Shown: piece by piece, positions 38,570 to 49,539 of the stretch | Layout: each line of letters opens with the position of its first letter | How positions within the stretch are numbered: position 1 is the stretch's first letter | NCBI RefSeq assembly: GCF_013373865.1 | Contig: NC_050468.1 | Span: 15,149,496-15,213,495, forward strand | Origin: Monomorium pharaonis | Taxonomy: Eukaryota; Arthropoda; Insecta; Hymenoptera; Formicidae | DNA: 64,000 nucleotides | Direction of reading: 5' to 3' | The notes under the pieces: model-generated | The model's database searches: none | What the model was told of the DNA's origin: nothing | What the model saw: only the letters and a program-made list of their open reading frames with translations | Program-made: the position numbers and the translations under genes

Positions 38570-38880
38570 ACACTATATATTTGATACACGTAAATCGGAA
38601 TCGCAGCAAAAGGCCAAATGGATCGGTACTCACGGCAATTAGATTAACCGTAAAATCGGATGCCACGGGAAAGACAAATCTAGGATGTTCGTTTACGGGC
38701 CAGTTGAAAATATATCACGCAGTCGAGGGTAAAATGTACGTATCACACGACGACTTTATGATCATAGAAATAAATGATCAGGTCGCGGTCCACCGCGCTC
38801 GAGCCGGAACGGATTACGCCTCTCTGTGTCCGTGCGAGAACGTATTGCATGCAATCTATCACGCGTGGTGATGATATCCG
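38570..38880. other. GC-richer patch with a 96-codon open frame
   Basis: The plus frame 38581-38871 has a protein-like composition but no domain I recognise. The opposite strand shows a donor-like GCC|GTGAGT near 38629, with no acceptor close upstream. Left as unassigned. Confidence 0.3.
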
Positions 38881-38938
38881 CTTATCGTTTCCAATCGCTA
38901 CGTTTGCACATGACTTCTGTAGATTAACATACACGTGT

Positions 38939-39081
38939 GCATTTTATTACAGATTTTTTTTTGTTACTTCATTGTTACTTCTGTTATGCATTTCATTACA
39001 GATTTTTTTTATTACTTTATTGTTACTTCTTCTGTTATGCATTTTATTACAGATTTTTCTTGTTACTTTATTGTTACTTTT
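38939..39081. repeat. three tandem copies of a ~50-bp T-rich unit
   Basis: The unit begins GCATTTTATTACAGATTTTT, then GTTACTT, ATTGTTACTTCT and GTTAT. Copies start at 38939, 38988 and 39039, the last one truncated. Copies differ by a few substitutions and small indels. Each unit contains TTTATTACAG, which looks like a repeated splice-acceptor motif, probably by coincidence. Confidence 0.85.
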
Positions 39082-39949
39082 TAAATTCGTTTTCTTTGTA
39101 TTCGATAGCATAGAGTATTTGATGCGATTACATTTAAAATTTTTTCTTTATTATAATAAAGTTATATTTGTTGCTTTCTATTAATAAATTATGATAAATG
39201 AATAAATATAATATATTTCATATATGTATTTTGTTGTCTCGGTTATAAAAGAAGATTGATATCTTTAGTAAATTACCGCAACTTCGATCGTTAGACACTT
39301 AAATCTGAAAGAACACGAGCGAGAACACGAAGAAACTTGAGGCGCCGATAAATAACGCGTAATAAATAAGCCGAGCCAGTTGTACGGTGTGCAATGTGTG
39401 AGCATGAACTATCAACGAAGGGTGTTTACCGTTAAAAGGGGGCGTTTGCGGCATGTAGCGGAGAAAAGGGGTACCTTATCGCAACTACATGGGCGGATTG
39501 TGCAGCTTAGTATATTATCACCTAAGCTGTATCATTCAGTATCGTTATACAAATATATAATATATGCTGTCTTTCAATACTACTATACTCTCTTTTTTTT
39601 ATCTCCCATATTACTTTTAAACATCAAAATAATTATTTTGTTAAAAGGGTCTGTGCTCTGCGGCGCCTTGTTCGATAATTATCGACCTGACTGTGTAGGC
39701 ATAATGCGCGCGATAAAGAATGCAGCGGCTGATTAATGATGCCTGTAATATGGACGTTATAAAAGATGGACGATTAATTATCGGAGATATTGCGATTAAC
39801 AATATAAGGCAATTCAATATATCCAATCTTGATTGTAATAGACAGAAAGATTGTTTTTTTATAAAATAAAAATTTAGCTGGATTTGAAAATAATTTTCTG
39901 TTGGACCATCAGAATAATTATGAATGATATCGAAGCATAGAAAATACTG

Positions 39950-40023
39950 CAAAAAGTTTTAATTTTTAAGTATATAAGCTCAAGTAAAACTATATTTGTA
40001 TACTCAAAAATTAAAACTTTTTG
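39950..40023. other. 74-nt near-perfect hairpin inside the foldback element
   Basis: Arms 39950-39974 and 39999-40023 pair at 24 of 25 positions (CAAAAAGTTTTAATTTTT is exact), with a 24-nt loop. The size and pairing fit a Dicer-type precursor if transcribed. Its position at the centre of an inverted-repeat element suggests origin from the element. Confidence 0.7.
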
Positions 40024-40084
40024 AAAAATAAAACTTACATAAATTGCTTTGGTAGTTTAACAAAATTATTTTTAAATCTGTATC

Positions 40085-40107
40085 CACACACACACGCACA
40101 CATACAC
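40085..40107. repeat. imperfect (CA)n microsatellite
   Basis: CA units with a CG interruption, in the right arm of the foldback element. Confidence 0.8.
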
Positions 40108-40539
40108 ATAGAGCTAAATTTTTAGAAACTTTCGCAAAATTGTTTTTTTTTATGTGAAATGACGAAATTTTAATATACATAAGTAAGTATAAACTGCATC
40201 ACGTTTTAAACTTAAAAATTTACATTTTAAACAATGCATCTTTTAATTTATAGTGTTTTTCAAGACTTAAAACTAATTACTAATTTAAAAAATGTCTTTC
40301 TAATTTTATTTATAACGTTCAACAGAAATATGATAGCAGTTTTTTTTAGTTAAAAAATTATCATCTTCTCAAATTTGATCGCGTGGTTTGATTTTCACTT
40401 TACATAGTTTTTGCATAATCTTCTTTTCTTATTACATAATATGTACTTCACTATCACTAATCTTAGCACAATTTTTACTCTCCTTCGAGGAAAAATGGCT
40501 TTAAAGCTCGGTACTGACATTCGCATTTTTGATTGTATT

Positions 40540-41030
40540 GCTGACGTACGGCCGCGCCATAGATAAACGCGAATGCGCAAGATTAGAAGAACCGGTAGAA
40601 AAGGAGTGGTACAAGTAGAGTTCGCGCAAGGAGGGTGGAAAATGGCAGAGTGGATTGCTATAAAGTTAGCTGGTTAACTCGACGAAACAACGGTACCAAG
40701 TTAGAGCGCGCGAGAAGTTGGCGTCAGTTGGCACCAACGCGATGCAGCCGTAGTAGTCGCCGGGTTGAAAGAGGGAAGTGGGTGGTGAACCCCGGTACCC
40801 CTAACTATTTCATTGTTTCATAATTGAAGCATTTGCGGTTTCTCCGTTATGCATATATCCATTAAAGGGGCCGGAGCACGAAAACGCAGCGTCGTCGTCT
40901 GCGAAACTCGCCTCGTTATGGCGGCGCAGCCGTGGAACGTCTTTTCAGAAACGATCGTTGTAAATCGCTAGTTTCCTTTCTCGCGCATATCGTCCTTGTC
41001 TTTCGATAATTAGACTGCTGAATATCGTGT
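40540..41030. other. GC-rich island, promoter-like
   Basis: CpG-rich block. The plus strand has TCAGTTGG at about 40726, matching the insect initiator TCAGTY, but no clear TATA box or downstream element at the expected distance. Short frames are not recognisable. Promoter function is a weak inference. Confidence 0.35.
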
Positions 41031-41501
41031 CGTGCATGTGACTATACAAATAAATTACGCGATAAAGAGAATGTTAAACCTAAACTGTTTTAGTTTTCCA
41101 AGGAATGAATCCATATTACTGAATGAGAAAAAAAACGGTTAATATTTTTACCTATTTGATTAAAAAGGATTAAATAATCGAAACACATACATACAAATAT
41201 TTGAAATTAGAGCTTAAAAATGAGAAAGAAAAAAAACGAATTAAGCATTCTTAGGTAAAATTGAATGGCTTGTTTTCTAACTGGACTTGTTAATTTATCG
41301 CCATTGTATTGACATTTCTTAAGTAAAATTAACAATGTATTTACAAAGTGCTTATGCTTTTTTTACATTTTTGCCTTTTTTAATATTGTTTCTTCAATAC
41401 TTCATATACTTCATTTAATCTTTGCAATAACCAAATTTTAAAAAGTCTGAAATATAAATGCATTATTAGCAATTTATACATATTTTTTGTCCTTAACAGT
41501 A

Positions 41502-41691
41502 CACAAGAGAAGAATTTTCTTCAATTTAATAAACCGTTTTGTTCGACTATTCCAAAGCATACATTTGTTTCTAATAAATTTTATTAAATCCAAAGAAATC
41601 TGTATAAGACTTATTAAGACCAAAGAAATATATGCTTTGGAATAGTCAAACAAAACTGTTTATTAAATTTAAAGAAATCTTTCTCTCTGTG
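41502..41691. mobile_element. TA-flanked palindromic MITE
   Basis: The left arm starts CACAAGAGAAGAATTTTCTT and the right arm in reverse complement starts CACAGAGAGAAAGATTTCTT. Both continue through TTTAATAAAC, GTTTTGTT and GACTATTCCAAAGCATA. The arms are about 70 bp, with a loop of about 50 bp. TA flanks both ends (41500-41501 and 41692-41693). The loop repeats CCAAAGAAAT. No coding capacity; Tc1/mariner-type by the TA site. Confidence 0.75.
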
Positions 41692-44177
41692 TATTTATGT
41701 ACTTTATCATCAAAGTAAAATATAACTGAGATTATTTTTTGATAATTAATTTGCATGTTCAACAATCAGGAGAATAATTTCTTTTCAAATTGAGATAATG
41801 TTGGGAAAAGGAGGACGATGTCACAAAGTAGAACTATTTGTGGCCCGTTCATAAAATTGAACGGCAATTAAATGAAGTGGAACGACGAATTAGCTTCTGG
41901 CACGAATGCTCGATTTATGTAAATCAGATTAATGTCATTGACCGTCTGTCCATTTCCTATTATCGTTCTTTTTATTCCCATTAGAGATCCAAGTGTATAT
42001 ATGTGCATTTACTTTTTTATAATTTAAAATAATATATAATATAATACATATATACATAAGAATATTGAAAAGCAATTCTGTAATATTATGTCCTTTGAAC
42101 TAACAGCAATCCAATTTTATAATCTCTGTAAATTGAAAATTTTATGTATAAGTTTTCTCGATTTTTGAAATAATTATTTATTTACATAAAATAAAATAAT
42201 TTTATGAAGTTATTATGTAATTCTAATTATTAATTTTAATTATAATTCTGTTAGCATTGTGTATATTCTGAAATTTGATCTGATTAATACTCCAATGTGC
42301 AGGAACGATTAAAATTACACGTATTAAGAATATTTGTGTGTGATTATTAGCATAAATATATTTAACAAAATTATATATTTAAGTATATTTATCATTAAAC
42401 AAATAAATAATTGAATGTAGTTTAAAGAATCACATAATTATCAAAATGAACAAAGTCTACAAGTTAATAAAATTTAAACCTTTTATGCAATTTTCACATT
42501 AATTCACGGATGCTGCTCGTTGTAGAGTATATTTATCAAATTTTACATTGCAATTGATTGATCGTACGATACTCTTTAACGCAGAAATTCAGTAGAATGG
42601 CATGCATCGCATGGTAGGATCGAGTTTCGAGTTAATGTTGATTAACTTATAGCCCCTCGTCGTCATTATACTGCGCCACCGTACTATCCACGCCTCGTTT
42701 CGAGTCTTTGACAGCGGTTTAATTGCGCTCATCGAACTCGTCGAGCGATAAACATTTTTTTAACCCACCCCCACCGTCACTTTGTGCTTTTGCCGAGTTT
42801 TCACAAGCACCCATGCACGCCTCTCTGTTTGCACGATCGATGCGCAAAGGTCTACAATCGTGACCCTATCGTGCAAAATAGAACATTGCAAAGTTTCGTA
42901 AAAATGGCAATGTTGCTCTTGTGTGAAATATACGGAAATATACGTGAATTTAAAATACTTATACATTTGAAAAATTACATGCAATTTACATAAACTGTGT
43001 AATTTATTTGAAAAGAAATTATTGGATAGAGTTGTCTTAAAAAAAATTAATCAATATATTTAGTTTGAATTCTTAAATGCTAATATAATATAATTATTAA
43101 CGCAGATATATATTATACGAACATATTACATATGTTTTATATATACATCATAATATACAAAAAAATATAGGCAAATGGGCAAAATAAATAATTAAATGTA
43201 ATAAATATTAGTGATGTAATAACAGTATAGTAATTATTTTATTCTTTAATAAAATTTTAATATTAAAAATATAATTTTGAATATTGTAAAAATTAATCCA
43301 GTATTTTAAAATATACTGTTTCTAATTAACTAGCTTTTATACTTTAAATATTATATATAAAGTTTATAATACCATTAAATATTATAGTAAAAATATTCAT
43401 TTATAAAGTTTCATTAGATAATGTTTTAATAATTTTATTTTATTACAATATATTAAAAAGAGAAATTGATATAGAAAAAGAGATTTCTTATGAAACAAAA
43501 TAATTTTAATAGATTCTTTTATTTATGATGTTTATTATTATCGCATTATTTGATTTGTCAAAATCAATGCACGTACTAATCGAGCTTGTTAAATTTTCCT
43601 ACAATTGGGCGTATTTATTGGAACCACCGTAAGTTTACACTGTTACACCAGAGCAAACAGTGATCAAAATCCGATTAATGTTATCAGTATTTCCTTGCAT
43701 ATGATAGCGAAAGACCCCATGATATTGCCGATAATTATTATGATTTGCATTTATAAAAATTTAGATACGTAAAAGTTATTGTATATTTTTTTCCAATACT
43801 TTTTTAAGGAAGTATCCTGACTTAAAAGATCGAAAAAGATATATTTTTTGAATACTCTTTTTTAAAAAAATAAAAATTAATATCAAACTTTTCATATTTA
43901 CTTTTATTAGCATTTTAATATTTTTTAAAAATTTGAAATATACTTTTTCACGTATTATGTACTGATTAAATAGTTATAAGAAAGATGCATGAAGCAGGTA
44001 ATATAAAGACAATATAAATAATGCCTTTCCTCAATATTTACAATACAACAAGAAAACTAAAATTTTTTTACTTATGACATGTGTGGTTATCGAAACTATA
44101 TTTAATTAAATAATAGCCTTTGTAGATAATTTTTTTATTAAAAAAATCTTAATTTTTAAAATAAAAAAATAAAGTCG

Positions 44178-44374
44178 ATATGATAAGGCTCGGTTTTTTG
44201 CAAAGCAATAAATTATGTCAAAAGAGGTCAATAAACGAGCTATATCAGTTATCTCATATAAAAGTTTATCATGTAATAAATTTACAAACTTTTATATGAG
44301 ATAACTATATAGCTCATTTATTGACTTGTTTTTTGACATAATTTATTGCTTTTAAAACTATAATTTTATCATTT
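44178..44374. mobile_element. long foldback (inverted repeat) element
   Basis: Arms at 44201-44267 and 44286-44352 pair over about 67 bp with a few mismatches and a small indel. Shared segments include AGCAATAAATTATGTCAAAA, GTCAATAAA, GAGCTATAT and GTTATCTCATATAAAAGTTT. The loop is 18 bp. ATGATAA outside the left arm pairs with TTATCAT outside the right arm, suggesting the element once extended to about 44178-44374. No target duplication is clear. If transcribed it would make a long hairpin RNA. Confidence 0.7.
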
Positions 44375-44534
44375 TTACTTTTTTAAATACACAATGAGTA
44401 TAATACTCGTTTTAGTTTCAGTGAAAGAGATACATGTGAAGTACATGCAAAGAAAATGCATATTGTTATTAATTTACAAGAAATGTATTGCAAGACTAAA
44501 AAAGCTAGTTTTGGAAAAAGTAATTTTAAGTTTT

Positions 44535-44627
44535 AAATAAATAAATAAATGAATATATGTATATGTAAATCTATGTATATATATTATACATATATGTACA
44601 TATATACATATATTTATTTATTTATTG
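44535..44627. repeat. AT-rich hairpin
   Basis: AATAAATAAATGAATATATG on the left pairs with CATATATTTATTTATTTATT on the right, with further alternating TA/TG pairing inside. The low complexity makes it less notable than its neighbours. Confidence 0.6.
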
Positions 44628-45309
44628 AAAAATCATTTTTTCAAACAATTTTTGTTATTTATTTTTTCAATTTTTTAAAGCCACCTGCTATTTTAGTCTC
44701 CTGTGCCATGCTGTTGATTGTAAACGAACTTTTTTATCAGCAAATTTCTTTGCAATCCAATTTTGACAACCATCGTTTTTAAAACATTTTTAAAATTAAA
44801 ATTGACAATAATGCACTGTTCAATGTTTAATGATGACCTAACTTAATAAAACCGTACTGCATATTTTTAATCTTATCTCACGGCTATATACAAGTCGAAA
44901 CAAAGAAGTGTAAACAGTATAATACGAATGATTATGAACAGAGCATACCATGATAATGACTCATGTATTCATAAACTGTCTTCCTACTCGAAAACATTCG
45001 ATAACAAACACCTAATTCAAGCGATTCGATTTTGACCTGTGCGATACTTGCTTGCTCTGTTTATAATTTCGTTAAATTATCGACAAAACGCTTCAGGTAT
45101 TAAATTTTAGAGGTTTAAATATTAAAAGAAGAATATTAAAAGGCAAGAAAAATCGATCTTTTGATCTTTCAAACCATAATATCCACCCCTTAATTCCTGT
45201 TAGAACAGAGAAACTCAGAAATAAAGTAAAATAATCATCACATTTATGTACCACTGCATTATTACATTTTATTCGCAGAAATAGAGGCATTTTAATTTAT
45301 TTATTCAAA

Positions 45310-46420
45310 AGTTAGGAGAAAACTTTGAATCACACTCCGGAGACGGAAATTTTTCCGCATCAGTTACTCGCGATGCCAATTCGAATATGAACAACGGGAA
45401 ACAAGAACGTGCAAATAGAATGTGCAAGCGGAGGAGATTCTCCGAGACAATTAATCGACGGGACGACGTATCTAGCTGCAAGAAGGGCAACCGCGTCGTG
45501 TTAACGTATATACATAATCCTAAACTATCCTCAATAGCGTACGAAACCAACGATGCGGCATACGAGCGTGGAGGCAACGCATTAGTGAATTAGCGTTTCC
45601 TGCCGTAGCAATCACGGTAATGCGACCGTGCGTCGCGTCGTACGCGCGCGCGCTTATGCTCTTCGGCCGCGGATAAAGTGACGCTTGTATCGTGTGCACG
45701 CGACGTGCGAGCGCGGCCGAGACGATTAACAATTAACAAGTCCAATGCGCGCAAACGCCACGTTTGCGGGATCGCTTTCATCCGTCCCGTCCGATTTGCG
45801 AACTTCGTGCATTTGCGGTAGTATGCATGTAGAAGAGAGAACGCGCCGCATCAGCCGTGTCATTGATCGTTTCGAGCGTCGCGTGTGCATTGCATTGACT
45901 CGTTCGTTCTTGTAAACTGCGCTTTGTAGGCTTCGGCCGCACAACGAGACGTGAAAGACCGGTATTTTTTTGCAACGAACAAATAATCTTCTTTTTATAA
46001 CGCTGAGACACGTAAAAGTATTGGCACGCATAATTATAATTTATATTTGACTGATTCGGTATTTAATTATAAAAAATATTTCTGCGCTTGGAATAATTCC
46101 AGGGTTTTATCAATTTATTGTGCTTTTGTAAATCGATAGGAACGAAATGCGACCTTTCGTTAATAAATATTTCAATGCTTTGCGGCGGCGCGGCATCTTT
46201 TCCCGCGATAAATTACGTGCTCCCTTCCCGCGGCGTGTAATTTGGTTTCCATTTGATTTTAATTTATAACCGAGACACGCTCGGAACACCGGTACTTCAC
46301 TGGCAGTGATGGTAAAATTGAAAACCAATTCTATATGCTTTCCGTTGGAAAAAGGACGTGCCGTATTACGGTCTTTCTGAACCAGACGTCGATCACATTC
46401 CCTTGTTTATTAAAGTGTGT
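45310..46420. other. CpG-rich island
   Basis: A broad GC-richer block, densest at 45590-45960. Many overlapping open frames on both strands (up to 101 codons) without recognisable domains. Probably a regulatory island or an untranslated exon. Confidence 0.45.
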
Positions 46421-47290
46421 GTAGCAGAAGGCTGTTCTGAAAATAGAAATTATTTCGAAGACATTGTGCATTTCGAAGGCATTTTATAAACAATTAAACG
46501 ATCCTTTTACGTCACAGAACTCATTTGTTTATTCACCAGCGGATAATGTGGATAATTATTTTCCAAACAGCGCACTCTCTCTATTCCTTCTTCTCTTATG
46601 AATCTCGCAATCACGTAATAACTTTATAAACTACTGCGATGGCGACACATACGCCCCGTTTTGCATAAAATTTCATTTCATCGGCACATACATATATATT
46701 GTCATTTGCAGTCTGCAATTTTATGTAAGCGCCTGGCAAAGCGAATTCACTGTTATTCACTTGTCGCTTCCGTAATCGTTTCGCGCATGTCACATTTATT
46801 GGACGAACAGCTGTCTACACGGTACAGTGGATGTGCAGCGAATTGCGCCAAATAATTTTACTACACGACGCCGTTCGCTCACTGCGCGTTGCCGCGTGTT
46901 TCGCAGTTTTTTTAGTGAACTCTTTACCGATTTCATGATCAATTAAATGATTTGTTTATTTACAATTGAAAAATTATTTTCCTGCGTTACTCATATCAAT
47001 TAAAGAACAATTAGTCTCAAGATATTTCCTTTGTCAACTCGCTTATGCTTTATTTACGTTTCTGTTTACAGAAATGTTATTCATAATATCCATAATACGT
47101 TTTACAAAAGTCTTACAAAAAAGGGGGAAAAAAGAATCTCAGAGCACTACCTAACTTTCAAATACTAATATGAAATTTATGATAACAAAATACGGAAAGC
47201 AATGCTGTTTTTAAAAATATTATTCTCTCCTAAGACGAAAAATGTCGTCTCTAGAACTAACAATTCTTACAATTCAAGGGGAAAAAAATT
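46421..47290. other. mixed stretch without recognised genes
   Basis: Alternating composition. ATTTCGAAGACATT and ATTTCGAAGGCATT lie 17 bp apart (46453 and 46470). No gene or RNA recognised. Confidence 0.45.
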
Positions 47291-47294
47291 ATCT

Positions 47295-47660
47295 TTTGCT
47301 CAGCCAGGGTAATTCCTTGCTGATAAACCAGCGAAGCTTCTTACGGTACCAGGCACTGGTTGCGCAATGAACAGAGCGTGTTGAAGGATCGTCGCGTAAC
47401 ACGAAACGTCGTTCCGCGCGGTGGAGTTCAGCCCTGAAGGGCTGCATTCCTCGGTGGCTTCAGCCGAGGAAAAAGCGATACGCCGACTTGCTCCCTTTCT
47501 CCTCTCCCTTCTCACGGCTGAGAAATCTCTGGCTGTCTCGTTAAAACTTTTCTCCTAACACACGCCTCGAGAGCACTCTCACCGAAGACGGTTGCATTCG
47601 CGTTTCGGCATCGTCTTTACCTTTACGCACGAGATGCAGTGGTTTCTAGGTATGTCTCAC
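47295..47660. other. GC-rich island with hairpin cluster
   Basis: CpG-rich block holding three compact hairpins (listed at 47429-47524). The 71-codon minus frame is not recognised. Confidence 0.45.
47429..47524. repeat. cluster of three GC-rich hairpins
   Basis: CAGCCC-TGAA-GGGCTG (47429-47444) is exact with a tetraloop. CCTCGG...CCGAGG with an inner GGCT/AGCC (47449-47469) follows after 4 bp. TTCTCA-CGGC-TGAGAA (47509-47524) lies 39 bp on. Such closely packed compact stems are unusual here and could be structured RNA in a transcript or a factor-binding array. Confidence 0.7.
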
Positions 47661-48309
47661 CTGTACATACGTGACAAGTGCAATGGGATGACAAGTTTTC
47701 ATCTGCACGAACAGTCTTCTCCCTATCGCAGACTCGATCAAAAGTAAGATGATAGTTTGGTTAAATTTGAGAATCGTTCAGCAATTACAGCTAGTAATTT
47801 TTTTTCGTTGTAAACGAAAAATTTTCTTAAGAGAATTTGAGCACATTGATTATAGCGATAAATGTTCGGACAGAAGTTATCGGAAAACGTAAATATCTAA
47901 CAATTATTTAATCCCTTGTTTAATCCATATATATGTATACAGTACAGTATGTCTCCAATCAAATTATGTCTTTTTTTTAATACTTTTGAAGATTACTTTA
48001 TATCCCTTTTTACAATTTCTAACTTTTTTATTTGCTATATTCGATATTAACGTTACTGGAAATATTATCGTTATTTAATTTTTATTATTAAATATCTTTA
48101 TATCTAAGCATAAAAATTATTGATAAAATTTTATTGTAATTGACTTGGTTTTATATATTTGTCGGAGAATTTATTTCTAATATTTACGATATTATCGGAC
48201 ATTATACCGATATTTCTATACATGTATTTGTGATCTGCAATTTCATTGCATTGTTGGAGCGTAAGGGCTTCATCGAAAAGGTATCTTTATCTTATATAGT
48301 TATATACTA
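47661..48309. other. AT-rich spacer
   Basis: AT-rich; a hairpin built on TTTTCGTT/AACGAAAA lies at about 47797-47822. A 68-codon frame at 48140-48346 is not recognisable. Confidence 0.5.
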
Positions 48310-48740
48310 TACCAATATTTTTCCCTCCCAAGAAGGGAGGAGGTGAATTCGGACGGGGAGCTGGTCGAACTCTGTATTCGTTCGATATTGTTTGCTATTG
48401 TTACCTCCAGAAGATACGTTGAGATAAGAATGACATAAACCGTCTCAGCGAAAGTGGTCGACCGTCCGGTACCACTCAACAGAGATGACGCTCCCACGGG
48501 ACAAAAGGGGCGGCTCGCGGTCATAAAAATGGAAATCTACGTGTATGCTTTTTTTTCGACGTATCCCGATCACATGAGCGCGTGTCCGCCATCTTCGTGC
48601 TCGGCGTAGCGTACAGGGTAGTGTCCCCGTAATCTCCTCTATTGTGCTGGCGCTGCCACGCGTGTACGCAGATAGGACCGATTCGGTCACTGCAACTAGT
48701 AAACGCACGTCTGGGCGTTAACTCGCAAATCTGAACTCGC
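48310..48740. other. CpG-rich island
   Basis: GC-rich block beginning with the exact hairpin CCTCCC-AAGAA-GGGAGG (48324-48340, with one base either side of the loop unpaired). Overlapping minus frames of 74-87 codons are not recognised. Possible promoter or exon. Confidence 0.4.
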
Positions 48741-48762
48741 TTCGTCAAATGTCTCGAAGCTA

Positions 48763-48987
48763 CTCTCTAAATGGCAATCAACTAAATGGCATCATATTAT
48801 CACTGATTTGCAATGATATACTTACATATATAATGTGATAATTAGTGAATATTCACTGTTTTTTTAGTGATTTTTACTTCAGAATTAGTGTATAATCACT
48901 GAAAAATCGGTTTTTATTTCACTGATTGACAAGTTATAAATATACTATTGAAAATCACTGTATTTTCACTGATTGAAATTTAGAGAA
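48763..48987. mobile_element. TA-flanked MITE rich in CACTGA motifs
   Basis: The left end CTCTCTAAATGGCAATCA and the reverse complement of the right end, TTCTCTAAATTTCAATCA, are alike. TA flanks both ends (48761-48762 and 48988-48989). The 225-bp interior repeats TCACTGATT and related TTCACTG/AGTGAAT motifs in both orientations, giving many possible foldings. No open frame; Tc1/mariner-type by the TA site. Confidence 0.68.
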
Positions 48988-48989
48988 TA

Positions 48990-49399
48990 CATGACAAATA
49001 AATCGAATAAATTAATGTCAATTTAGATCAAACAAAACATTTTTATTTTTTATTTGACATAAAGAAAGTTAATTAATTGCGTATTTATATTTTATAATAA
49101 AATACATAAAAAACTTTGTTTTTTTGTATTAATATAGGATTGTGATTACATTTCCGCAATATCTCTAAATTTTAATATTAATATGGATGAAATGTGTCAA
49201 TATATTATAAATGTTAATTTTACTGAAGAAAAATATTTCTACAAATCGTTTTTAAATTTTGTTGGAACATTTTTTATTTAATGTTTTTTAGTATATTTGT
49301 GTTTATTTTCTAATATAGATGTCTTATGTGAAATTAACATAAAAATTTTAATGAACCGTTTATAATATATGTAATTTAATACAAATTCTTAAACTACGT

Positions 49400-49435
<36 letters not shown>

Positions 49436-49539
49436 TTTTATCAATTACAATGTTTCATGACGCCATACCTAAATCAGACAACTCAAAAACGGCGATACTG
49501 TGATGATACTAGGGGTGAAAATGTTTAGACCTCATAATA
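48990..49539. other. AT-rich spacer with CA microsatellite
   Basis: AT-rich, with a (CA)n tract at 49405-49431. No gene seen. Confidence 0.55.
49405..49431. repeat. (CA)n microsatellite
   Basis: Thirteen CA units preceded by GTACACG. Confidence 0.92.

Larger units (their letters stand above)
39851..40150. mobile_element. foldback element with nested hairpin
   Basis: The left arm has AAAATTTAGCTGGATTTG, AAAATAATTTTC, then TTGGACCATCAGAATAATTA. The right arm in reverse complement has GCGAAAGTTTCTAAAAATTT, AGCTC, a TG-rich tract, GGATACAGATTTAAAAATAA, then ACTACCAAAGCAATTTATG. The arms enclose the near-perfect hairpin 39950-40023. It belongs to the same family as 17166-17776 and 32573-32748. 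No open frame, so it is non-autonomous. Exact ends and target duplication could not be fixed. Confidence 0.55.
41031..45300. other. AT-rich stretch with foldback elements
   Basis: Long AT-rich block that holds the elements at 41502-41691 and 44178-44374 and the AT hairpin at 44535-44627. A GC-richer patch at about 42590-42900 has overlapping frames without recognisable domains. No RNA gene seen. Confidence 0.55.

Noticed and set aside
38581..38871. 96-codon plus frame and opposite-strand donor-like site
   Set aside because: No recognisable domain, no acceptor for the minus-strand segment and an in-frame stop just upstream.
38939..39081. Possible CRISPR-like spaced repeats
   Set aside because: Units are contiguous T-rich tandem copies without unique spacers, in a eukaryotic context.
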